Part shown: piece by piece, positions 7,462-15,961 of the stretch
Position numbering within the stretch: the stretch's first letter is position 1
How the letters are laid out: each line of letters opens with the position of its first letter
Assembly: GCF_030146175.1 (NCBI RefSeq)
Contig: NZ_JASLCE010000102.1
Location: forward strand, 1 to 21,072
Length of the DNA: 21,072 nucleotides
Direction of reading: 5' to 3'
From: Flavobacterium sp.
GTDB lineage: Bacteria; Bacteroidota; Bacteroidia; Flavobacteriales; Flavobacteriaceae
Position numbers and translations under genes: made by a program
The notes under the pieces: model-generated
The model's database searches: none
What the model saw: the letters and a program-made list of their open reading frames with translations, nothing else
Told to the model about the DNA's origin: nothing

Positions 7462-7974
7462 ATGGGGGCTTTTTTTAATTTTAAAATCCTAAAAAGAATA
7501 TACCACTTTCACAACAGATTGAGTAAAACAGGATTGTTTGTAACTGCTTTTTTTGTTCTGTATTCGCTAACGATGGTGCTTTCCATTATAGGGAATTGTT
7601 TACAGGAGGATGCTTTGACTGTAAAATTTTTGGAAGGGAAAGACCCACTTTGGATTTTTGTGCTGACAGTTATTCTGGCGCCTGTTGTTGAAACCCTTAT
7701 TTTTCAATATGGTATTATAGCGCTTAGTCTGCGGATTCGATCAAGGTATACCAAAGAAATTGCGATTATTTTGTCGGCATTAGTATTTGGGATGGAGCAT
7801 GGATACAATACGATTTATATGGTTCTTGCTACCATTATGGGGGCGGCTCTGGCCTTTTATTACCTGCTTTTTAAAAAATACACTACAGGATTTGCGGTAG
7901 CTGCGATTATGGTACTACACGCATTATTAAACTTTATTAGTTTTTTACTAAATCATCTTTTCGATTTCGAGTAG
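7462..7974 (+). CDS. CPBP family intramembrane protein with variant EExxxR motif
   Basis: 170-residue inner-membrane protein with about four to five hydrophobic segments (roughly 22-44, 62-90, 100-112, 117-135, 142-165). The CPBP (CAAX protease/bacteriocin-processing, Abi) layout is recognisable: motif 1 at 77-82, motif 2 FGMEH (F109, H113) and motif 3 HALLN (H153, N157). Motif 1 reads ETLIFQ instead of EExxxR, so the second glutamate and the arginine are replaced (T78, Q82) while E77 remains. Substrate and role are unknown. It may be an active variant or a non-proteolytic homologue. It is a monocistronic gene as far as visible, separated from pgi by a terminator. Confidence 0.75.
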   Translation: MGAFFNFKILKRIYHFHNRLSKTGLFVTAFFVLYSLTMVLSIIGNCLQEDALTVKFLEGKDPLWIFVLTVILAPVVETLIFQYGIIALSLRIRSRYTKEIAIILSALVFGMEHGYNTIYMVLATIMGAALAFYYLLFKKYTTGFAVAAIMVLHALLNFISFLLNHLFDFE

Positions 7975-8284
7975 TGAAAATAAAATGGTCTTATTGCTTG
8001 TTTTTTAGAGTTTTATGATTGTTCAGTCAGTAAAAAAATACAAGAAAAGATCATTTTGCTTCTTTTTTCGTTATTCTAAAAATAACAATTGTTGTTTTTA
8101 CAAGGTTAAATTTTTGAATTATTTATTATTTAAGTTAAATAATGGTTAAAAAATAAATATTTCTCTTTCAGGAGATAAAAATGTGATAATTATTCAAATT
8201 ATTAACGTTTGTTAACTTTAAATTAACGCGGTGTGAAAATAAATGACCAAACTTTGCGGTAAAATTTTAAAACACAACTGCAAG
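7975..8284. promoter_or_regulatory. Upstream region of the TonB-dependent receptor
   Basis: 310 bases without a convincing gene, very AT-rich. It contains a 19-bp perfect 9-1-9 palindrome (ATTATTTAAGTTAAATAAT, 8125-8143) and a TTAAC-N4-GTTAA dyad (8202-8215). The heptamer ATTAACG is repeated at 8201-8207 and 8222-8228, 21 bp apart. AAACTTTG at 8250-8257 is one mismatch from the TAnnTTTG -7 element; if used, transcription would start after the in-frame ATG at 8243 and support the start at 8285. No clear terminator for the preceding gene was found. Confidence 0.4.
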
Positions 8285-11065
8285 ATGAAAAATTTGAAAA
8301 ATTGGTTGTTGTTAATGCTATTTTCCTTAGTGTCAACAGTAGCTTTTTCACAAACTAAGATTACAGGAACCGTTACCGATGGCGAACTGAAAGGATCGCT
8401 TCCGGGTGCCAGTGTTATTGTTAAAGGAACCAGCGAAGGTACTACAACCGATTTCGATGGGAAATTTACACTAACAACCAATGCTAAATCGGGCGAATTA
8501 GTTATCTCTTTTGTCGGATATATTTCAAAGACTGTTTCTTTTAAAGGAGAAGCCGGTAAAACGATTACCATTGGAAATATCATCCTTCAATCCGATTCGA
8601 ATACATTAGAAGATGTAGTCGTAAAAGTAGGGGTAGCTGATATCGCGAAAGATAGAAAAACACCAGTAGCGGTTTCGACTATTAAAGCCGCTGAAATTCA
8701 GGAAAAACTTGGAAACAGAGAATTCCCGGAAATGCTAAATAACACACCATCCGTTTATGCAACAAAATCTGGAGGTGGATTTGGTGACTCTAGAATTACA
8801 ATCCGTGGATTTGATCAAAAAAATATCGCGGTAATGGTTAACGGTACGCCGATTAACGATATGGAGAATAGTGCTGTTTATTGGTCTAACTGGGCCGGTA
8901 TTGCCGATGTAACCTCAACGATGCAGGTGCAAAGAGGTTTGGGTTCTTCCAAACTGGCGATCTCTTCCGTTGGAGGTACGATTAATATTCTTACAAGACC
9001 ATCGGATATGAAAGAAGGTGGTTCCGTTTCAACAATGGTTGGAAACAACAATAACCTGAAATTAATGGCATCGTATTCGACTGGGAAAATGAAAAACGGA
9101 TTTTCATCTTCCGTATTATTCAGTAGAAATACAGGAAATGGTTATGTAGATGGAACGAAATACGAAGGGTATAACTATTTTATCGGTTTCGGATACGAAC
9201 TAAACGATAAACACGATTTCCAGTTTACGTTTACAGGTGCGCCACAATGGCACGACCAACGTAGTACGGCTCCAACAGTTGCCGAATATATTCAGTATGG
9301 CGCTGACGGTGAACCAAACGTGAAATACAATTCCGATTGGGGATATTTAAACGGAAAACAATATTCATTTAGAACAAACTACTACCACAAACCGGTAGCG
9401 ATGTTAAACTGGGATTGGAAAATTTCAGATAAAATGAAATTATCATCAGTATTCTACGGCTCTTGGGGACGTGGAGGTGGATCAACAACAGTTGGATCTA
9501 TTCAGGGTGTTAACTATAACGATGCCCGATTACGTAATGCTGATGGATCGATCGACGTAAATAGAATTTATGCTTACAACTCCGGTCAGACGATTTATAT
9601 GAACGGTTCTACAACACCATATACAAGAGCGATGGCTAATGGTCGATACGAAAATACTTCGGCTACAGGTAACGTGGCGAGTAATGGTATTTCGAAAATT
9701 TCTTCGATTAACTCTCACAACTGGTACGGAAGTATCATTAAATTGAATACAAAGTTTACCGAGACTTTATCTGTAGATTTTGGAGTGGATTTAAGAACAT
9801 ACAAAGGAATTCACTATCAGGTGTTAAACGATCTATTGGGAGGTACTGTTTTTAATAACAGAACAAGTGATGTAAACAACCCGAATGCAATCGTAACCAG
9901 TTTGTACAATACAAAACCAAACGGGAACCCATTCCTGGATACAAGCTACCAAAATACAATTAACTATAACAATGACGGTGACGTAAACTGGTATGGTGCT
10001 TTTGCTCAGGTAGAATATAACGTAGATAATTTCTCTGCTTTTGTTCAAGGGGCGATCTCAAACCAGGGATTCAAAAGAGTGGATTACTTTAAATATTTAA
10101 GTTCTGATCCACTTTCTGCAACACCATATGAAAACATTTTAGGAGGTAACGTTAAAGCTGGAGCAAACTATAACATTAACGAAAACCACAATGTATTCGT
10201 TAATGCAGGATATTACTCAAAACAGCCGTTCTTTAACGCCGTATATCCAAACAATGCCAGTATTGTAAATCCACTTCTGACGAATGAAAAAATCACTGGT
10301 TTCGAAGCCGGTTACGGTTTCCGTTCGTCAATCGTAAATGCTAACGTAAACGTATACCATACAACATGGAAAGATCGTTTCCAACGAGCAAATGATGCTA
10401 ATCCAAGCAATCCGGGTGGTTACCTTGATTATTCCGGTATGACCGAAGTACACATGGGAGCTGAATTGGATGTGGTAGTAAAAGCAACCGACAGACTACG
10501 TTTTAACGGTATGTTCTCTTACGGTGACTGGTTCTACAAAGGAAATGTTACTAGCAACAACTACGATTCCAGTAACAATCCGGTAGGAACAAGCAATCAG
10601 ACACTTTATCTGGATAAAGTAAAAGTGGGTGATGCAGCACAATTAACCGCTAGTGCAGGTGCTACTTTCGAAGTAGTAGAACGATTAAAATTAGATGGAA
10701 ACTTCCGTTATGTTGACAAATTATATGCGGCTATCGATCCGGTAGTTTTCAAAGACGAAAACAACAAAGGTTCCTTACAATTGCCATCTTATAACTTAGT
10801 TGATGTTGGTATGTCTTACAAAATGTTAGTAGGTAAAAATAAATCCAATGCGGTTAATTTCCGTGTAAACGTAGACAACTTATTGGATAGAACCTATATC
10901 GCTGAGTCCAGAACCAATATCCATGCTACCGATAAAACCGGTACAGCGGCAACTGCGCCAACGTATTTAGATGCTGGAAGAACATACAAAGGTATTGCTG
11001 ATGCAAACCGTGTATACTTCGGATTTGGAAGAACCTGGAACGTATCCATTCGTTACGACTTTTAA
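8285..11065 (+). CDS. TonB-dependent receptor with carboxypeptidase-like regulatory N-domain
   Basis: Outer-membrane active transporter, 926 residues from the ATG at 8285. That start puts a normal signal peptide first (cleavage after AFS near residue 22); an ATG at 8243 would add 14 polar residues in front and is rejected. The mature protein begins with a CarboxypepD_reg-like domain (about 23-103, with ITGTVTDGE...LPGASVIVKGT...TDFDGKFTL). A plug follows (about 125-238, with ITIRGFDQKNIAVMVNGTPI and SSVGGTINILTRPS), and then a beta-barrel ending in aromatic F (NVSIRYDF). No SusD-like gene follows, so this is not a SusCD pair. The substrate is not evident. The upstream 19-bp palindrome has the geometry of a Fur box, which would suit an iron-complex receptor, but that is inference. 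Confidence 0.93.
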   Translation: MKNLKNWLLLMLFSLVSTVAFSQTKITGTVTDGELKGSLPGASVIVKGTSEGTTTDFDGKFTLTTNAKSGELVISFVGYISKTVSFKGEAGKTITIGNIILQSDSNTLEDVVVKVGVADIAKDRKTPVAVSTIKAAEIQEKLGNREFPEMLNNTPSVYATKSGGGFGDSRITIRGFDQKNIAVMVNGTPINDMENSAVYWSNWAGIADVTSTMQVQRGLGSSKLAISSVGGTINILTRPSDMKEGGSVSTMVGNNNNLKLMASYSTGKMKNGFSSSVLFSRNTGNGYVDGTKYEGYNYFIGFGYELNDKHDFQFTFTGAPQWHDQRSTAPTVAEYIQYGADGEPNVKYNSDWGYLNGKQYSFRTNYYHKPVAMLNWDWKISDKMKLSSVFYGSWGRGGGSTTVGSIQGVNYNDARLRNADGSIDVNRIYAYNSGQTIYMNGSTTPYTRAMANGRYENTSATGNVASNGISKISSINSHNWYGSIIKLNTKFTETLSVDFGVDLRTYKGIHYQVLNDLLGGTVFNNRTSDVNNPNAIVTSLYNTKPNGNPFLDTSYQNTINYNNDGDVNWYGAFAQVEYNVDNFSAFVQGAISNQGFKRVDYFKYLSSDPLSATPYENILGGNVKAGANYNINENHNVFVNAGYYSKQPFFNAVYPNNASIVNPLLTNEKITGFEAGYGFRSSIVNANVNVYHTTWKDRFQRANDANPSNPGGYLDYSGMTEVHMGAELDVVVKATDRLRFNGMFSYGDWFYKGNVTSNNYDSSNNPVGTSNQTLYLDKVKVGDAAQLTASAGATFEVVERLKLDGNFRYVDKLYAAIDPVVFKDENNKGSLQLPSYNLVDVGMSYKMLVGKNKSNAVNFRVNVDNLLDRTYIAESRTNIHATDKTGTAATAPTYLDAGRTYKGIADANRVYFGFGRTWNVSIRYDF

Positions 11066-11086
11066 TTAATTATCCGTTATAATAAG

Positions 11087-11122
11087 AAAACCTCCCAATC
11101 GATTTGAAAGGGAGGTTTTTTT
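11087..11122. terminator. Bidirectional terminator between the receptor and dsbA-like gene
   Basis: Perfect 10-bp stem AAAACCTCCC (11087-11096) / GGGAGGTTTT (11110-11119) with Ts to 11122 on the plus strand and a T-run on the minus strand from the A arm. It lies between convergent genes ending at 11065 and 11146, so it can serve both. Confidence 0.85.
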
Positions 11123-11145
11123 ATGCGGTTTAGTTTGTATTTACA

Positions 11146-11799
11146 TTACGATTCGGACGATTGATTCATTTCTTGAAAAACGCCGTTTAAGGTCGCTAAA
11201 AAATGATCAACGGGTTGAGCGCCCTTAACAGCGTATTTGTTGTTTAAAACGAAGAAAGGAACCGAATTAATGCCATATTGATACGCCAGTTGCTGATCGG
11301 CTTTTACTTCTTCGGCAAATAAATCGTTTTCGTATACCTCGCGGATGTCGGCTGCCAATAATCCGCAATTTTCTCCAATTGCAATTAGTGTTGGAATGTC
11401 ATCAATATTTTTGCCTTCGGTAAAGTAGGCGCGGAATAAAGCATCTTCAATTTCATTTTGCACGCCTTTGGTTTTGGCAAGTGCCGATAACTGATGTGCT
11501 TTCATGCTATTTGCCGGAACGGCTTTTTCAAAGTGGAAATCCAAACCGACCTCGCTGGCGATTTCGGTTGCATTTGCATGCATTTCTTCCGATTCTTCCA
11601 GACTAATGCCTTTGCGGTTGGCCATGCTTTGTGCGGCCGATATCGTAGTGTCGGTCACCGCTTCCGGATCCAACTGAAACGCACGCCAGCTTATTTCCAC
11701 CTGATCGCGGTGTTCAAATTGTGCTAAAGCTTTTTCGAATTTGGTTTTTCCGATATAACAAAACGGACAACGAATGTCACTCCATATTTCTATTTTCAT
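11146..11799 (-). CDS. DsbA family oxidoreductase, FrnE-like
   Basis: 217-residue thioredoxin-fold protein with a CPFC active site at 11-14 near the N-terminus (IEIWSDIRCPFCYIGK), a helical insertion, and a C-terminal NSVPFFVLNNKYAVKGAQP segment holding the cis-proline. This is the FrnE-like branch of the DsbA superfamily. There is no signal peptide, so it should be cytoplasmic and is more likely a thiol-redox or stress-protection protein than a periplasmic disulfide donor. Its ATG lies 7 nt after the mfd stop, so it is the last gene of the lipoprotein-mfd-dsbA unit. The link to repair is by position only. Confidence 0.9.
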   Translation of the reverse strand: MKIEIWSDIRCPFCYIGKTKFEKALAQFEHRDQVEISWRAFQLDPEAVTDTTISAAQSMANRKGISLEESEEMHANATEIASEVGLDFHFEKAVPANSMKAHQLSALAKTKGVQNEIEDALFRAYFTEGKNIDDIPTLIAIGENCGLLAADIREVYENDLFAEEVKADQQLAYQYGINSVPFFVLNNKYAVKGAQPVDHFLATLNGVFQEMNQSSES

Positions 11800-11806
11800 A
11801 TCTCTT

Positions 11807-14800
11807 TTAATTTTGATTCATCATTTCCATTAATTCCAAAGCCCGTTTAATCGATTTTACATTCTCGAAAGTCAGTAACAGACGAAGGCCATTTTTGGTT
11901 TCTTTTTCTTTCATCTTACATAAGTTACCCTGTTGTTGTACAAAACGGAGTACTTTATGGAAGCGGTTCGATTGGTAAAAATCCGATTGCTGATCGGCTA
12001 CAAAATAACCCACCATCTTACCTTGTTTTAAAACTAGTTTTTCAATACCCATACTGGTTGCGATCCACTTAATACGGATGCTGTTCAGTAACGCGACGGC
12101 TTGTCTCGGTAAAGGTCCGAAACGGTCAATCAGTTTTTGTTCGTAGGCTTGTAAATCGGCATCGGTTTTAATAATACTCAGCTCGTTATACAAATTCAGA
12201 CGTTCCGAAATATTGTTGATGTACTCGTCCGGGAATAAAAGCTCAAAATCGGTATCGATCTGAATGTCTTTTACGTATTCTTTGGTTTCGATATCGTTGT
12301 CTTCCGGATATAAATCCTTGAATTCGTTTTCTTTTAATTCCTCGATGGCCTCGTTCATGATCTTCTGATAGGTGTCAAAACCAATTTCGTTGATAAAACC
12401 GCTTTGTTCACCACCTAATAAATCACCGGCACCACGGATTTCAAGGTCTTTCATCGCAATGTTAAAACCACTTCCCAATTCACTAAACTGTTCCAGTGCC
12501 TGAATACGTTTGCGGGCTTCTTCCGTCATAGCCGAATACGGCGGACAGATAAAGTAGCAAAACGCTTTTTTGTTGCTTCGTCCTACACGGCCACGCATCT
12601 GGTGTAAATCCGATAGTCCGAAATTATTAGCATTATTGATAAAAATCGTATTCGCATTCGGAACATCCAATCCGCTTTCGATAATGGTGGTAGCGACCAA
12701 TACGTCAAATTCACCATCCATAAAAGCAAGCATCAGTTCTTCGAGTTTTTTTCCATCCATCTGACCGTGGCCTACGCCAACTTTGGCACCGGGCACGAGT
12801 CGCTGAATCATTCCGGCTACTTCCTTGATATTTTCGATTCGGTTGTTGATAAAATAAACCTGACCGCCACGTTCAATTTCATAGGAAACCGCATCGCGGA
12901 TTACTTCTTCGTTAAAGCCAACCACATGGGTTTCGATCGGATAACGATTGGGTGGTGGCGTGGTAATAACCGATAAGTCTCGTGCGGCCATTAACGAAAA
13001 CTGTAAGGTTCGCGGAATGGGTGTTGCGGTTAACGTAAGCGTATCGACATTCTGCGCGATCGTTTTGAGTTTGTCTTTTACCGCTACGCCGAATTTTTGT
13101 TCTTCGTCGATAATCAATAAACCAAGGTTTTTAAATACCACATTTTTATTCACCAACTGATGGGTTCCGATAATAATGTCCAGTTTACCGCCTTCGAGTT
13201 CTTTCAGGATTTCGGTTTTTTGTTTGGCGGTACGGAATCGGTTGATATAATTCACATTTACCGGCATGTCTTTTAACCGGTCACGGAAGGTTTTATAATG
13301 TTGAAAGGCCAAAATAGTTGTCGGTACCAGAATCGCAACCTGTTTACCGTTGTCTACGGCTTTAAAGGCCGCGCGGATCGCAACTTCCGTTTTTCCAAAA
13401 CCTACGTCACCACAAACCAGACGATCCATCGGACGGTCGTTTTCCATATCGGCTTTTACATCCTGAGTGGCTTTTAACTGATCCGGGGTGTCTTCATAAA
13501 TAAAAGAACTCTCCAGTTCGGCCTGTAAGTAGCTGTCGGGCGCAAAGGCAAAACCTTTATCCAGTCGGCGTTTGGCATATAACTGAATCAGGTTAAACGC
13601 AATGTGCTTAACCCGGGCTTTGGTTTTTTGTTTTAAGGTTTTCCAGGCACTCGATCCTAATTTGTATATTTTGGGTGGCGCACCGTCTTTTCCGTTGTAT
13701 TTGGATATTTTATGTAAGGAATGAATGCTCACATAAACGATGTCGTTGTCGGCATAGACCAGTTTGATGGCTTCCTGAGTTTTGCCTTCAACCTGAATTT
13801 TTTGTAAACCGCCAAATTTACCGATACCGTGGTCAATATGGGTAACATAATCGCCAACGGATAGGGTGGTCAGTTCTTTTAAGGTGATGGTCTGTTTTTT
13901 CGAATAACCGTTTTTCAGGTTAAACTTATGATACCGTTCAAATATCTGGTGATCAGTATAACAGGCAATCCGGTTTTCGTCGTCGATAAATCCTTGGTAT
14001 AAAGGAGAGACGATCGTTTTATATTGTTTGCGGATGTCTTCGTGGTTCGTTTCGTCCAACGATTCGAAAATGTCGTGAAAACGTTTCGCCTGACCTTCGT
14101 TGGAACAGAACAGGTAATTTTTAAAACCGTTGAAATGGTTGTCGTTCAGGTTGTTTAATAATAAGTCAAACTGTTTGTTAAACGACGGTTGCGGTTGTGT
14201 ATGAAATTCGACTGTTTTCTGGGTTCGGTAGATCGGCTTGGAAGCCAGTTCTACTACAGTAAAATCCAACGATCTTTTTACAAAGGATTGTTGGTTTAGG
14301 AACATGTTTTCGGGCGATACATGCTGAATTTCGGATGATAATTTCTGAAAGGCTTCGTTGGCTTTTTCGAATAATTTGTCCAGTCGGCTTAACAATAAAT
14401 CGGTGTTCTGGATAAAAATTACCGTTTGTGGACTTATATAATCCAGGAAACTTTCGCGGTTTTCTTTTAGAAATTTATTCTCGACATTCGGAATAATCGT
14501 AATCTTTTTTTGTTTTTCGACCGATAACTGGGTTTCCACATCAAACGTACGGATACTGTCTACTTCATTTCCAAAAAACTCGATCCGGTATGGATTGTCA
14601 TTGGAAAAGGAGAAAACGTCAACAATACCACCACGAACCGAAAATTCGCCCGGTTCCGATACGAAATCAACACGCTTGAAATTGTATTCAAAAAGCACCT
14701 CGTTGATAAAATCGATCGAGATATTATCACCGGTAGCGACTTTTAGCGTGTTTTTGTCCAGTTCCTTACGGGTAACCACTTTTTCGAAAATCGCATCGGC

Positions 14801-15169
14801 ATACGAAACAATAATCGATGGCTTTTTACGCGAGTTGATACGGTTTAGTACTTCGGCGCGAAGCAAAACATTGGCGTTGTCGGTTTCTTCAATTTGATAC
14901 GGACGACGGTAAGAACCCGGATAAAATAAAACATCCTGATCGTTGATTAGATTTTCAAGATCATTCAGATAATAGGCCGCTTCTTCCTTGTCCTGGAAAA
15001 GCAGTAAAAACGGTAAATCGCTCTTCTGAAAAAGCGATTGAACGACAAACGAAAGAGACGAACCGATCAATCCTTTTAAATGGATCTTTTCTTCCCTTTT
15101 TTGAAACTGTTCCGCCAAAAGGGTTACTTTAGGCGATTTCTCGTATATGGATAAAATATCGTTTTTCAA
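11807..15169 (-). CDS. mfd: Transcription-repair coupling factor
   Basis: 1120-residue ATP-driven translocase that releases RNA polymerase stalled at DNA lesions and recruits UvrA. Domains in order are a degenerate UvrB-like N-module (about 1-330), the CarD-like RNA-polymerase-interacting domain (about 434-500, TTLSVGDYVTHIDHGIGKFG), a RecG-like helicase core with Walker A GDVGFGKT (587-594) and DEEQ (688-691), and the TRCF C-terminal domain. The EIRGAGDLLGGEQSGFINEIG segment (split EIRGAGDLLGGEQ / SGFINEIG) is typical. E. coli Mfd is about 1148 residues. The start codon is TTG at 15169: an in-frame TAA lies three codons upstream and the next in-frame ATG is hundreds of residues in. It sits 26 nt behind the upstream lipoprotein gene. 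Confidence 0.97.
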   Translation of the reverse strand: MKNDILSIYEKSPKVTLLAEQFQKREEKIHLKGLIGSSLSFVVQSLFQKSDLPFLLLFQDKEEAAYYLNDLENLINDQDVLFYPGSYRRPYQIEETDNANVLLRAEVLNRINSRKKPSIIVSYADAIFEKVVTRKELDKNTLKVATGDNISIDFINEVLFEYNFKRVDFVSEPGEFSVRGGIVDVFSFSNDNPYRIEFFGNEVDSIRTFDVETQLSVEKQKKITIIPNVENKFLKENRESFLDYISPQTVIFIQNTDLLLSRLDKLFEKANEAFQKLSSEIQHVSPENMFLNQQSFVKRSLDFTVVELASKPIYRTQKTVEFHTQPQPSFNKQFDLLLNNLNDNHFNGFKNYLFCSNEGQAKRFHDIFESLDETNHEDIRKQYKTIVSPLYQGFIDDENRIACYTDHQIFERYHKFNLKNGYSKKQTITLKELTTLSVGDYVTHIDHGIGKFGGLQKIQVEGKTQEAIKLVYADNDIVYVSIHSLHKISKYNGKDGAPPKIYKLGSSAWKTLKQKTKARVKHIAFNLIQLYAKRRLDKGFAFAPDSYLQAELESSFIYEDTPDQLKATQDVKADMENDRPMDRLVCGDVGFGKTEVAIRAAFKAVDNGKQVAILVPTTILAFQHYKTFRDRLKDMPVNVNYINRFRTAKQKTEILKELEGGKLDIIIGTHQLVNKNVVFKNLGLLIIDEEQKFGVAVKDKLKTIAQNVDTLTLTATPIPRTLQFSLMAARDLSVITTPPPNRYPIETHVVGFNEEVIRDAVSYEIERGGQVYFINNRIENIKEVAGMIQRLVPGAKVGVGHGQMDGKKLEELMLAFMDGEFDVLVATTIIESGLDVPNANTIFINNANNFGLSDLHQMRGRVGRSNKKAFCYFICPPYSAMTEEARKRIQALEQFSELGSGFNIAMKDLEIRGAGDLLGGEQSGFINEIGFDTYQKIMNEAIEELKENEFKDLYPEDNDIETKEYVKDIQIDTDFELLFPDEYINNISERLNLYNELSIIKTDADLQAYEQKLIDRFGPLPRQAVALLNSIRIKWIATSMGIEKLVLKQGKMVGYFVADQQSDFYQSNRFHKVLRFVQQQGNLCKMKEKETKNGLRLLLTFENVKSIKRALELMEMMNQN

Positions 15170-15195
15170 TGAATGTTACTTTTGATTAATGGAAA

Positions 15196-15783
15196 CTACG
15201 GTTTCGGTTCTGTAAAACCGGCTCGCGCACGACGAACCGTATCCAAAGCCTGAAGCATTTCGGTTTCGCCAACCTCTTTTGGAATCTCCATTTTATAAAT
15301 GATTTCGGTCATTTGATCCTGTATGGAAATTGTCTCTTCCGAAACTTCATGTATCAGTGTGATCACTTTTTGTGTCTGAATGTAATCCAGCGAGATAAAA
15401 GTTTCCAGCGATTTTATTTTCGTGTTTAGGGTCGAAAGACGGCTTCTAACGGCAGGTGTGTCAAAAATAAACGGAATATTATTGGTTAGGGAATCGGATT
15501 TTTTAACCAGATTCATCGTTTTTAATTTGAATGCGTTAAGGGTGCTTTTGGGTTTTTGTCCCAATTCCTGTTTAAACAGACGCCATTCCTGCCAATTCTG
15601 AATTTTGCTTTGTACTTTCGGATTTACAGCCGGAATATCGAACTTCCAGTTGGCGTTGATTACGGCAAAAACGGAATCCCGTCGTTGTAAGGATTTTATA
15701 TATTCTGTTTCGCGTTCATCTTTGTTGTTACATGAAAAAAGAAAAAGGGATAAAACCGCTAAAACAGGTACGATATATTTCAT
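15196..15783 (-). CDS. Predicted lipoprotein of unknown function
   Basis: 195 residues with an SPII signal peptide and lipobox LFSC (C18). The mature part is charged and mostly helical (heptad-like stretches around 90-180), suggesting an elongated or coiled-coil protein at the membrane surface. I do not recognise a family. It is the first gene of a minus-strand unit with mfd (26-nt gap) and the FrnE-like gene. A likely -7 element, TAAATTTG on the minus strand (15812-15819), lies 28 nt before the ATG, but no correctly spaced TTG is visible. Confidence 0.75.
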   Translation of the reverse strand: MKYIVPVLAVLSLFLFSCNNKDERETEYIKSLQRRDSVFAVINANWKFDIPAVNPKVQSKIQNWQEWRLFKQELGQKPKSTLNAFKLKTMNLVKKSDSLTNNIPFIFDTPAVRSRLSTLNTKIKSLETFISLDYIQTQKVITLIHEVSEETISIQDQMTEIIYKMEIPKEVGETEMLQALDTVRRARAGFTEPKP

Positions 15784-15811
15784 TTTTAATAAAGTCGTTA
15801 GTATGAATCAA

Positions 15812-15819
15812 CAAATTTA
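15812..15819 (-). promoter_or_regulatory. Probable -7 element for the lipoprotein-mfd-dsbA operon
   Basis: The minus strand reads TAAATTTG, an exact TAnnTTTG match, placing the transcription start near 15805, about 22 nt before the ATG at 15783. No TTG is found 17-23 nt upstream, so the promoter is only half supported. Confidence 0.4.
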
Positions 15820-15906
15820 CAAATGTTATTGAAAACTTCTTTTTTTATGGGAATTAGTTAACTAAAATTAATCGAACGTCCTATAATAATCACAAGTTAA
15901 AGTAAG

Positions 15907-15935
15907 TTGTAAATAGCTTCGAATCGCTATCTTTG
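15907..15935 (+). promoter_or_regulatory. Promoter of tdh
   Basis: TTG at 15907-15909, an 18-nt spacer and TATCTTTG at 15928-15935 match the flavobacterial consensus exactly. The start of transcription should be near 15941, giving a leader of about 20 nt before the ATG at 15962. Confidence 0.75.
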
Positions 15936-15961
15936 TCAAAAATATAGCTACTACTAAAAAT

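Noticed and set aside
8243..8284. Earlier ATG for the TonB-dependent receptor
   Set aside because: It adds 14 polar residues in front of a perfect signal peptide that begins at the ATG at 8285.
8285..11065. SusC/SusD-type polysaccharide utilisation locus
   Set aside because: The next gene downstream is convergent and unrelated; no SusD-like lipoprotein or glycan enzyme is in the window.
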